NCBI GenBank assembly: GCA_934167495.1
Contig: CAKPKP010000006.1
Coordinates: forward strand, 27,487-91,486
Direction: 5' to 3'
Length of the DNA stretch: 64,000 bases
Source: an uncultured Clostridia bacterium
GTDB lineage: Bacteria > Bacillota > Clostridia > TANB77 > CAG-508
Shown: piece by piece, positions 28,068-36,910 of the stretch
How positions within the stretch are numbered: the first letter of the stretch is position 1
Layout: each line of letters begins with the position of its first letter
Notes under the pieces: model-generated
The model's input: the letters and a program-made list of their open reading frames with translations, nothing else
Told to the model about the DNA's origin: nothing
Databases searched by the model: none
Position numbers and translations under genes: made by a program

Positions 28068-31037
28068 ATGAAAAAGTCTATGAAAATATTTTATATCTTT
28101 ATTATATTTTTATTTTTGTTTTCTGTTACCGCAAATGCTTTTACAGTAACACTTAGCGGTTCAGAAAATAGCGTTAAAAGTGGCGAATATGTAATATTAA
28201 ATATAAAAACAGATGAAAAAATAGTTGCTTCAAATTTTTACATAGATTATGATAGCGATAAATTTGAATTTGTTCAAGGAATAAATGTGTCAGCCGCTAT
28301 AAATAATGGAAAATTAGCATGTATATATGCAGATATAACTGGAAATGGAACTGATAATTTTCAAGTGAGGTTTAAAGCAAAAGAATTAAGTAAAGTTTCA
28401 AAGGCTGATTTTTCAATATCAGATTATAAATTTAGAGCAGTAGATAAAGATAGTTCTTATGAAGGGGAAGATGTAAAATTCACATCTAAAAATATAAGTA
28501 TAGAAGTTAATCCTTCAAATACAGTAACTCCAACAATTACACCAACTCCTACTGTAGTGCCAACGCCAACAAATTCTCCAGCACCTACAACAGTACCATC
28601 ACCATCTGTTACACCAACACCAACATCAACAGTAACGCCAACAGCTGTTCCTACACAAACTCCAAGACCAACAACAACAATAAATGGAAACAGTAATGAC
28701 AATACTAAATCAGATAAAAAAATACCTAATACAGGAAGCAAAGCTATAATATTAATAGTTTTTGGAGTTATATGTTTAGTATCAGCAGTAATATTTAAAG
28801 TAAAAGAAAATAATATAAAGAAATTGTTTATGTTTTTAGCTTTATTTATATCAGTAACTTTAGTAACAAGTAATGTTAAAGCTGTATCAAATACAGAATT
28901 AAAAATAGACATTAATAATTCAGTAATAAATAACCAAAAAAGTTTACTAATATCTTTAGATAATGCAGATACTACTAGAAAGATAACAAAAACACAATTA
29001 GTTGAAAAAGCAAAAGAAAAAAATATAAATATAAAATCTATTTCAAATAGGAATAATCAAAATATAGAAAGTAATGATTTAGTTGCAACTGGTTATATAG
29101 CTAATATAGATAATGAGAACTATAAAGTAGTTTTATATGGAGATTCAAATGGAGATGGATATATTTGCGATGCAGATGATCTTACAGAAATATTAAATGA
29201 TTATATTGGAAAAAAGAAATTAACAAATGAATATAAATTAGCAGCAAATTTAGCAAACAATGATGATGTTTTAGATAGTGATGATTTAATGCAAATGATA
29301 AATAGGTTTTTAGGAAAACTAAATGGTAGTTTAGTAGTAAATTATCCAGGAAGTAGCAATCCAACACCAACAGCAACTGTTAGCCCAAGCCAAATACCAA
29401 CTGCTACTCCAACAGTAACACCAACACCAAGTTCAATACCAACACCTACTCCAGCAGTAACACCAACACCAAGTTCAATACCAACACCTACTCCAACATC
29501 AACAGTAACACCAAGTCCAACGTCAACTCCTACAACTGAGCCTACTGCAACGCCAACAACAGAACCAACAGCGACACCAACAATTGAGCCTACACCAACT
29601 CCAACACCTACAACTACACCAGAACCATCAAACATAATAAATAAAACTATAAAAATCGCAAATGTAGATAGAAATGATAATCCTGCTCAAGGAATAAAAA
29701 TACAAGTTAAAGATAGTAGTGGAAAAATAGTAAAAAATAATGATTTAGATTATTTTATCTCAGACTCAGAAGGAAATATAAACATTAATATAGCAATTGA
29801 TAAAACAAAATTTGAATTACCACAATATTTAATTGATAAAAATCAAACATTTGAAGAGTCAATAGCAACATACTACACTTTTAGTCAAGTATGCGAAGAT
29901 GGGGAAAAAGATGAAAATGGATATTTAAGTAATGGATATTATTTTAATGATGGAGAAAAAATACTAACAATAGCATGTACTGAATCATATGGAGAATACT
30001 ATATTACTAGCTCTGCTATTAATTCAACTAAGAACTTAGTAAAATTAAAAAATGAAAATGGCGAAGACAAGAATATTATAATAACAAAAGAAGATGTTTC
30101 ATTAAAAATACTTTATAAAAAATTATCAGATTTTAGCGGATTTAAATATGAAAATATCATGAATTATGATGAAACAGAAAACAAATGGAGTTATAGTATA
30201 AAAGTTCAAGTAAGAGATTCAAAATTTAAATTAGAATATTTTTATGGGGAGGATTTAACTAATAAATATGAACTTGAATTTACAGAAAATGAATTAGAAA
30301 AAGTTATAAATATTCCAGATAATATTGATAATTTAAATATAAAAGTTATAAATAAAGATGACAATACATGTGTTGAAACATATACAACAAGTTATGGTAT
30401 GTATATGTGGGGAAAAGGATATAATGATCATTGGGAATATGCTATAAAAGTAGAAAGTAAATATAAAATAAGATACACAATAAATTCAGAAACACAAGTA
30501 ATATTAGCAGAAAAAGAAAAGAAGTTTACAGATTTTAAATATACCGATAAAGTTACTTTTGAATTATTAGATGAAAATGGAAATGTTTTAAATAAAATTA
30601 CAGAACAAGATATATTTAAAGCATTAAAGATTACAGTTCCATCATCAAACACAAAAACTTTGCAATTCAAAATAAAAAATGTAAACACAGATAATGAGCC
30701 TCTAGCAGGAATTTCATATACTGTAATAAATGATAACAATGAAGGATATAATTGTACTATTTCAGATGAAGAAGGAATTTCTAATGTAGAACCTGACTTT
30801 GAAATTGGAAAAACATCACACTTATATATAACTCAAAAAAATAGTATACAAGGTTATAAATCAGATACTGATATTATAGATATAGAAGTTACAGTAACAT
30901 CAGATGGAGTAAGTGTTAGTATACCTCGAATAAAAGAAGGCAGATTAAACGAATTAAGCAATGGTAAAATAATTCAAGTAGATGGTTCAAATGTTTACAT
31001 TGAGGTAGTACATCAAAAAGAGAGTACAGAAGTTTAA
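28068..31037 (+). CDS. cohesin - IPNTG - two membrane segments - dockerin surface protein
   Basis: This 989-aa protein starts with a signal peptide (FIIFLFLFSVTANA). A cohesin-like domain follows (residues about 25-140; YVILNIKTDEKIVASNFYIDYD), then a TP-rich linker. The sortase-like motif IPNTG (about 221-225) precedes a membrane helix (IILIVFGVICLVSAVIF), a short basic loop and a second helix that resembles a signal peptide (LFMFLALFISVTLVTSNVKA). Next come two dockerin-like calcium loops (GDSNGDGYICDADDL; NNDDVLDSDDLMQMINRF), a second TP-rich linker and Ig-like modules to the C terminus. It looks like an anchoring protein fused in frame with a dockerin protein. AAAAGGAGATT precedes the ATG. 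Confidence 0.82.
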   Translation: MKKSMKIFYIFIIFLFLFSVTANAFTVTLSGSENSVKSGEYVILNIKTDEKIVASNFYIDYDSDKFEFVQGINVSAAINNGKLACIYADITGNGTDNFQVRFKAKELSKVSKADFSISDYKFRAVDKDSSYEGEDVKFTSKNISIEVNPSNTVTPTITPTPTVVPTPTNSPAPTTVPSPSVTPTPTSTVTPTAVPTQTPRPTTTINGNSNDNTKSDKKIPNTGSKAIILIVFGVICLVSAVIFKVKENNIKKLFMFLALFISVTLVTSNVKAVSNTELKIDINNSVINNQKSLLISLDNADTTRKITKTQLVEKAKEKNINIKSISNRNNQNIESNDLVATGYIANIDNENYKVVLYGDSNGDGYICDADDLTEILNDYIGKKKLTNEYKLAANLANNDDVLDSDDLMQMINRFLGKLNGSLVVNYPGSSNPTPTATVSPSQIPTATPTVTPTPSSIPTPTPAVTPTPSSIPTPTPTSTVTPSPTSTPTTEPTATPTTEPTATPTIEPTPTPTPTTTPEPSNIINKTIKIANVDRNDNPAQGIKIQVKDSSGKIVKNNDLDYFISDSEGNININIAIDKTKFELPQYLIDKNQTFEESIATYYTFSQVCEDGEKDENGYLSNGYYFNDGEKILTIACTESYGEYYITSSAINSTKNLVKLKNENGEDKNIIITKEDVSLKILYKKLSDFSGFKYENIMNYDETENKWSYSIKVQVRDSKFKLEYFYGEDLTNKYELEFTENELEKVINIPDNIDNLNIKVINKDDNTCVETYTTSYGMYMWGKGYNDHWEYAIKVESKYKIRYTINSETQVILAEKEKKFTDFKYTDKVTFELLDENGNVLNKITEQDIFKALKITVPSSNTKTLQFKIKNVNTDNEPLAGISYTVINDNNEGYNCTISDEEGISNVEPDFEIGKTSHLYITQKNSIQGYKSDTDIIDIEVTVTSDGVSVSIPRIKEGRLNELSNGKIIQVDGSNVYIEVVHQKESTEV
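29415..29495 (+). repeat. 39-nt direct repeat in the TP-linker
   Basis: Identical 39-nt copies at 29415-29453 and 29457-29495 (42-nt period, 14 residues) encode VTPTPSSIPTPTP. The in-frame period allows linker length to change without disturbing the reading frame. Confidence 0.85.
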
Positions 31038-31048
31038 AAAATTATTAA

Positions 31049-31080
31049 CATAGGAAATATTGAAAAATATTTCCTATATT
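31049..31080 (+). terminator. hairpin after the cohesin/dockerin gene
   Basis: ATAGGAAATATT (31049-31060) and AATATTTCCTAT (31065-31076) form a perfect 12-bp stem with a GAAA tetraloop. The following T run is weak. Confidence 0.6.
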
Positions 31081-31106
31081 ATATTAAATAAAACGGAGGA
31101 TAATAT

Positions 31107-32768
31107 ATGAATATAACTTTTTTAGGAGCAGCTAAATCTGTTACAGGCTCAAATTTTCTAGTAGAAGGAGCTGGAAAGAGATTCCTTGTAGATTGTGGAA
31201 TGTATCAAGGAAAAGAAGTTTTAGAAAGAGAAAATGAAGAACCATTTATGTTCGATGTGTCTACAATTGACTTTATGTTATTAACACATGCACACATAGA
31301 CCATTCTGGAAGAATTCCAAAATTATATAATGAAGGATATAGAAACCCTATATATGCTACAAAGGCTACTTGTGAACTTTGTACTATAATGTTACCAGAT
31401 AGTGGTCATATTCAAGAAATGGAAATAGAATGGAGAAACAAAAAAAGAAAAAGAGAAGGAAAGAAAGAATTACCTCCATTATATACAGCAGAAGAAGCAA
31501 CTAAATCATTAGAAATATTTAAACCAGTATCATATGATGATATTATTGAAATAGATGACAATATTAGTGTAAGATTTAATGATGCAGGACACATGTTAGG
31601 TTCAAGTATAATAGAAGTATGGGTTACAGAAAATGGAAAAACAACTAAAGCAGTATTTACAGGAGATATAGGAAATAACGATATACCATTATTAGATTCA
31701 CCAACAATGATAGAGAGTGCAGATTATGTTGTAATGGAATCAACATATGGAAATAGACTACATTTAAGAAATGATAAAAAGGCAGAAATATTCTTAGATG
31801 TTGTATCAGAAACAATAGACAATGGAGGAACAGTTGTAATTCCTTCATTCGCAGTAGGTAGAACTCAAGAAATTTTATATGAATTAAATAAATTAAAAGA
31901 CCTTCATAAAGATGATGAAGCTTTTGTAAAAAAATATAAAACTTTAATGTCAGTACCTGTATATGTAGATAGTCCTTTGGCTATTTCAGCAACAGAAATA
32001 TTTAAAAATAATACAGAACTTTTTGAAGATGAAGTTCAAGAAGCTATAAAAAGTGGAGATAACCCATTAGAATTTCCAGGATTGAAATTTACAAAAACTG
32101 CAGATGAATCAAAAGCTTTAAATGAAAGTGAGCAAGCATCTATAATAATTTCAGCAAGTGGAATGTGTGAAGTTGGAAGAATAAAACATCATTTAAAACA
32201 TAACTTATGGAATCCAAAAAGTACAATTCTTTTCGTAGGATATCAAGCCCCAGGAACTTTAGGAAGAAGTATAGTAGATGGAGCAAAAAAAGTAAAAATA
32301 TTTGGTGAAGAAATAAGTGTAGAAGCAAGAATTGAATATATAGAAGGATATTCTGGACATGCTGATCAAGAGTGGTTATTAAATTTTGTATATTCATTTA
32401 TAAATAAGCCAAAACATATATTCTTAGTTCATGGTGAAGAAGAAGGACAAGAAGTTTTAAAAGAAAAAATAGAAGAAACAGCAGAAATTCCAGTTACAAT
32501 ACCATCATTTGGCGAGAAATATTGTCTAGAAAATGTTCCTCAAATGGTTGAGAAGATAGAAGTAAGAAGAGAAATAAAAGAATGGAAGAAGAAACAATTA
32601 AAAGCTGAATTAGTAGACAGAATGGAAAAATTAAAAGAAGAAATAAAAGACATGGAAACAATTGTAAAAGAAGAGATATTAACAGAAGACGTATCTGATA
32701 TAGAAATGGCAAGTTTAATGGAAAGAGTAAAAGAATTAGAAAAACAAATAGTCAAAATTATAGAATAG
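31107..32768 (+). CDS. MBL-fold/beta-CASP metallohydrolase, probable RNA nuclease
   Basis: Residues 61-66 form the zinc motif HAHIDH. The further blocks are GHMLGSSIIEV, FTGDIGN, PSFAVGRTQEILYEL (beta-CASP part), ASGMCEVGRIKHHLK and the RNA-specificity region YSGHADQEWLL. The C terminus is a charged coiled coil. The length (553 aa) fits the family. The substrate is likely RNA, by family. AACGGAGGATAAT precedes the ATG. The GH15 gene follows after 14 nt. Confidence 0.9.
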   Translation: MNITFLGAAKSVTGSNFLVEGAGKRFLVDCGMYQGKEVLERENEEPFMFDVSTIDFMLLTHAHIDHSGRIPKLYNEGYRNPIYATKATCELCTIMLPDSGHIQEMEIEWRNKKRKREGKKELPPLYTAEEATKSLEIFKPVSYDDIIEIDDNISVRFNDAGHMLGSSIIEVWVTENGKTTKAVFTGDIGNNDIPLLDSPTMIESADYVVMESTYGNRLHLRNDKKAEIFLDVVSETIDNGGTVVIPSFAVGRTQEILYELNKLKDLHKDDEAFVKKYKTLMSVPVYVDSPLAISATEIFKNNTELFEDEVQEAIKSGDNPLEFPGLKFTKTADESKALNESEQASIIISASGMCEVGRIKHHLKHNLWNPKSTILFVGYQAPGTLGRSIVDGAKKVKIFGEEISVEARIEYIEGYSGHADQEWLLNFVYSFINKPKHIFLVHGEEEGQEVLKEKIEETAEIPVTIPSFGEKYCLENVPQMVEKIEVRREIKEWKKKQLKAELVDRMEKLKEEIKDMETIVKEEILTEDVSDIEMASLMERVKELEKQIVKIIE

Positions 32769-32782
32769 AGGAGTAACAAGAA

Positions 32783-34684
32783 ATGAATAATAAATTTTTT
32801 AATGATGCTGTAATAGGAAATAGAAAAATGACAGTAAGTTTTAGCAAAACAGGAGAGCTTTTAAGAATGTTTTATCCAACATCAGATTATAAACAGTTTT
32901 TTGAATTGTTTCATGCAGGGATAAAAGTAAATGATTCTGCTTTAATATATCTTCATAATGATATTAATAATGTATATAATCAATATTATGTAGAAGATAC
33001 AAATATATTAAAAACAGAAATTGTAAACACATATTTTAATATAAAAGTAACTCAAACAGATTTCATTCCTATAAAAGAGAATTTATTAGTAAAAAATTAT
33101 AAATTCGAAAATAAAAGCAATATAGAGTTAAATGTAGATTTATTATTTTATTCTAAATTACTTACAAATTATAATAACGACACATGTGGTTTTGTAAAAA
33201 ATGATACTTTAATACAATATAATCATGATTATTCTATGTGTATTTTTTCAAAACAAAAGTTACTTAACAAACAAATAAATGGAAGTAGCAACAGAATAAT
33301 GGAAGGAACAATAGGTGGAAAAGACTATATAGGACTTTCATCAGATTCTAGTATAAGTTATTCAATTGGAAAAATAATGCCAGGTGAAGAAAAAGATATA
33401 AATGTATATATTTATATAAATGATAATAAAGACAAATGTCTATTAAACGAATTAGACAATGAAATTGAAAGAATAAGAAAAATAGACATGAAAAAAGAAT
33501 ATGAAAATACTAAAAAATATTGGAGAAAATATGTAAAAGAACATTCTAAAATAACACTAAATCAATCAAGCATTAACAATAAATTAGAAAATATTTATAT
33601 TAGGTCTATATTGTTATTTCCATTATTAATAAATGAAGAGACAGGTGGTATATCTGCTGGAATAGAAGTAGATGAAGCAAAAACGAAATGCGGAAGATAT
33701 TCATATTGTTGGACAAGAGATGCAGTTTTTGTAACAAAAGCTTTAGACATATTAGGAATGGAAAAAGAAACAGAAAAGTTCTATAAAAATTTCTGCAAAA
33801 TGACACAAAGCAAAAACGGTATGTGGGAGCAACGTTTCTATACAGATGGAAGATTAGCACCATGCTGGGGATATCAAATAGATGAAACTGCAAGTGTTGT
33901 ATATGGAGTATATACACATTATGAAAAAGTAAAAGATAAAAAATTCTTAAAAGAAACTTTAAAAATGTGTGAAAATGCATGTGTATTCTTAGAGAAATAT
34001 GTAAATGATATATTATCTGGTGAGAAAAAAATGCAAGTATCATATGATTTATGGGAAGAATATGAAGGAATAACATTTTACTCATTATCATCAATATTTT
34101 CAGCATTTGATGCAATGTTAAAGATATATTCAGAAGTAAAAGAACTATTAGAAAATAATAGATTAAAAATAGAAGCTATTACAAAACAAGAAAAAGAATT
34201 AGATAGATTACAAAGAGAAATAAAAGAATATGTTTTGAAAAATCTTTATGATGAAGAAAAGAAATGTTTTGTAAGAAATTCAAAAGATAAAAAATTGGAT
34301 ATAAGTATGCTTGGAGCAATAGTACCATTTAAAATGTTATCACCAAAAGAAAAGAAAGTTTTAAATACTGTAGAAAGAATAAATATGACATTAAGAACAT
34401 ATACAGGAGGATACATAAGATACGAAGATGATAAATACATGGGAGGATATAATCCATGGCCACTAGCAAATTTATGGATGGCATGTTATAATCTAGAAGT
34501 TGGAGAAAAGAAGAAAGCTATAGAAAATTTTGAATTTGTAGTAAATAGTATGTCTGAGCATGGATTTTTAGGAGAACAAGTAAACAATGAAGTGAAAAAA
34601 CCAGCATGGGTTATAGGTTTAACTTGGTCACATGCTATGTATATTATAGTATTAGAAAAATTGAGTAAATTAGGATTAATCTAA
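32783..34684 (+). CDS. glycoside hydrolase family 15 (glucoamylase-like)
   Basis: This is a 633-aa enzyme without signal peptide, so it likely acts in the cytoplasm on alpha-glucans or oligosaccharides. The (alpha/alpha)6 barrel blocks are visible: YSYCWTRDAVFVTKALD, SYDLWEEYEG (likely catalytic Glu) and GGYNPWPLANLWMA. An N-terminal beta-sandwich of about 250 residues precedes the barrel, as in bacterial GH15. Substrate specificity cannot be read from sequence. GAGGAGTAAC precedes the ATG. Confidence 0.88.
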   Translation: MNNKFFNDAVIGNRKMTVSFSKTGELLRMFYPTSDYKQFFELFHAGIKVNDSALIYLHNDINNVYNQYYVEDTNILKTEIVNTYFNIKVTQTDFIPIKENLLVKNYKFENKSNIELNVDLLFYSKLLTNYNNDTCGFVKNDTLIQYNHDYSMCIFSKQKLLNKQINGSSNRIMEGTIGGKDYIGLSSDSSISYSIGKIMPGEEKDINVYIYINDNKDKCLLNELDNEIERIRKIDMKKEYENTKKYWRKYVKEHSKITLNQSSINNKLENIYIRSILLFPLLINEETGGISAGIEVDEAKTKCGRYSYCWTRDAVFVTKALDILGMEKETEKFYKNFCKMTQSKNGMWEQRFYTDGRLAPCWGYQIDETASVVYGVYTHYEKVKDKKFLKETLKMCENACVFLEKYVNDILSGEKKMQVSYDLWEEYEGITFYSLSSIFSAFDAMLKIYSEVKELLENNRLKIEAITKQEKELDRLQREIKEYVLKNLYDEEKKCFVRNSKDKKLDISMLGAIVPFKMLSPKEKKVLNTVERINMTLRTYTGGYIRYEDDKYMGGYNPWPLANLWMACYNLEVGEKKKAIENFEFVVNSMSEHGFLGEQVNNEVKKPAWVIGLTWSHAMYIIVLEKLSKLGLI

Positions 34685-34693
34685 AAACTAGAG

Positions 34694-36062
34694 GTGATTA
34701 AAATAGCAAAAAATAAAACAATTTTTGTATGCAATGAATGTGGATATGAATCAGCAAAATGGCTTGGAAAATGTCCAGCGTGTAATGAGTGGAATACTCT
34801 TGTAGAAGAAAAAGTAGTAGGAAATTTAAAAACAAATGAAACAAAAAAAGAAAAAGCAATACCTACAAAATTAAATAGTGTAGAAAAACAGGAAATTACA
34901 AGAATTACAACTACTTTTTCAGAATTAGATAGAGTACTAGGTGGAGGATTTGTAAAAGGTTCTCTAACATTACTTGGAGGAGAACCAGGTATTCGGAAAA
35001 TCAACATTAATATTACAAATCTGCGATAAAATAAAGGCACCAGGTCCAGTTTTATATGTTTCGGGAGAAGAATCAGCAGAACAAATAAAAATTAGAGCAG
35101 ATAGACTTGGAATTAACAATGACAATATAATGTTTTTAGGTGAAACAGATATAGATGTTGTAGAAAATTCAATAGAGACTGTAAAACCAGGTTTTGTAAT
35201 CATAGATTCTGTTCAAACAATGTATTCAGATGAAGTAACATCTGCACCAGGTAGTGTGAGTCAAGTAAGAGAAATAACAGCAAGAGTTATGAAAATGTGT
35301 AAACAAAAAAGTATAACAACAGTAATAATCGGACATGTAACAAAAGATGGAAACATAGCAGGACCAAGAGTATTAGAGCATATGGTAGATACAGTTTTAT
35401 ACTTAGAAGGTGAAAGATATTTTTCGTATAGAATTTTAAGAGGTGTAAAAAATAGATTTGGTTCAACAAATGAAATAGGAATGTTTGAAATGCAAAATGA
35501 AGGATTAGTAGAAATAAAAAATCCTTCTTCTATACTAATTTCAGAAAGAGATGGAAATCCATCTGGTTCAGTAATTGTAGCAAGTATGGAAGGAACAAGA
35601 CCAATACTAATTGAACTTCAAGCATTAACAACTCCAAGTGTTTTTGGAATGCCAAGAAGAAATACAAACGGAATAGATTATAATAGATTAACTTTACTTA
35701 TAGCAGTTTTAGAAAAGAGAGCTGGACTAATGCTTGGAAATCAAGATGTATACATGAATATAGTTGGAGGAATAAAAATAAACGAACCAGCTATAGACTT
35801 AGGAATGGTACTCTCTGCTGCATCAAGTTATAAAAATATAAGCATAAAAGAAGATGTTGTAGTAATTGGTGAAGTAGGTTTAACAGGCGAAGTAAGAGCG
35901 GTTAACATGATAGAAAAAAGAATAAAGGAAGCTGAAAAATTAGGATTTAAAACATGTATAATTCCAGAAAATAATAAAAAAGTATTGAAAGAAAAATTTA
36001 AATTAGATATAATAGGCGCAAAGAATATTATTGATGCAATGAAGTTCTTAGGCTTAAAATAA
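34694..36062 (+). CDS. radA: DNA repair protein RadA, split by a +1 shift at CGG
   Basis: RadA promotes branch migration in recombination. A Cys4 zinc finger (CNECGYESAKWLGKCPAC), the RecA-like core and a Lon-like C-terminal domain (GLTGEVRAVNMIEKR) are present. The first frame ends at 35029; CGG stands at 34994-34996. Skipping C34994 restores GEPGIGKSTLILQIC, the Walker A motif, and gives about 455 aa, the normal length. The first codon in the open frame is GTG 34694, but this GTG is inside the ribosome site AGAGGTGATT. RadA proteins normally begin MAK, which matches ATA GCA AAA at 34703, so AUA may be the real start. Confidence 0.93.
34994..34997 (+). other. CGG-A frameshift site in radA
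   Basis: The frame reads GGT ATT CGG. Dropping C34994 gives GGT ATT GGA AAA TCA, the invariant P-loop Gly-Ile-Gly-Lys-Ser. An unshifted product would have no ATPase. Confidence 0.88.
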
Positions 36063-36075
36063 ATTTAAAGGAGTA

Positions 36076-36882
36076 ATGAATAAAATGAAGAAAAATATTT
36101 TAACAATAATTATATTAGTAATAGTATTAGCACTATTAGGATATGTTGGATTTGGATATTATAAAACTTTAACAAGTGAAAAGAAAAATCCAATAGTAAC
36201 TATGGAAATAGAAAATTATGGAACTATAAAAATGGAACTTTATCCAGATGTAGCACCTAATACTGTAAAGAATTTTATAAATTTAATTCAAAAAGGATAT
36301 TATGATGGTAAAGTATTTTCTGGATTAGATTCAACATGTGTGTATATAGGTAAAAATTCAGAAGGAAATGTAGAAAATGCAAAAATGAGTTTAGTAAATG
36401 ATTCAATAGAAGCTGGTTCAGATGCTGATGTTGAATATTCAATAGAAGGAGAATTTGTTGCAAACGGATATGATAACAATAATTTAAAACATGAAAAAGG
36501 TACAATATCTATGAGTAGAATAGATTATACACAATTTTCATCATCTTTAACAAAAGAAAGTTATAATTCAGCAAATGCACAATTCTGTATTTTATTAAAT
36601 GATGAAAGAGGACTAAATGGAATGTATGCAGCTTTTGGTAAAGTTATAGAAGGAATGGATGTAGTAGAAAAAATATCACAATTAGAAACAAAAGTTGATG
36701 AAGAATCTACAGATGAAACAACTACTAAAAGCACAAATACATTAAAAACATTTGCAAGTTATCCTGTTATAAAAAGTATGACAGTTGATACTTTTGGAGT
36801 AGATTATGGAAAACCAGAAGTTTCAAAAGCATTTGATTATTATAATTATATGTATCAATATTATAGCAATCAACAAAAATAG
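36076..36882 (+). CDS. membrane-anchored cyclophilin-type peptidyl-prolyl isomerase
   Basis: An N-terminal membrane segment (ILTIIILVIVLALLGYVGF) anchors a cyclophilin domain outside the cell. YGTIKMELYPDVAPNTVKNF and MYAAFGKVIEGMDVVEKI are characteristic. The usual active-site FxxQxGD block is replaced by a divergent stretch (VYIGKNSEGN), so catalysis is uncertain. It may help fold exported proteins. AAAGGAGTA precedes the ATG. It follows radA after 13 nt. Confidence 0.85.
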   Translation: MNKMKKNILTIIILVIVLALLGYVGFGYYKTLTSEKKNPIVTMEIENYGTIKMELYPDVAPNTVKNFINLIQKGYYDGKVFSGLDSTCVYIGKNSEGNVENAKMSLVNDSIEAGSDADVEYSIEGEFVANGYDNNNLKHEKGTISMSRIDYTQFSSSLTKESYNSANAQFCILLNDERGLNGMYAAFGKVIEGMDVVEKISQLETKVDEESTDETTTKSTNTLKTFASYPVIKSMTVDTFGVDYGKPEVSKAFDYYNYMYQYYSNQQK

Positions 36883-36910
36883 AAACAAATGAGAAAGGAG
36901 AGTACTTGTA

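Noticed and set aside
29415..29495. CRISPR-like repeat-spacer array
   Set aside because: Only two copies, in-frame inside a protein linker, with a 3-nt gap instead of spacers.
29342..29635. Minus-strand Val/Gly-rich open frame
   Set aside because: It is the reverse reading of the TP-rich linker codons and has no ribosome site.
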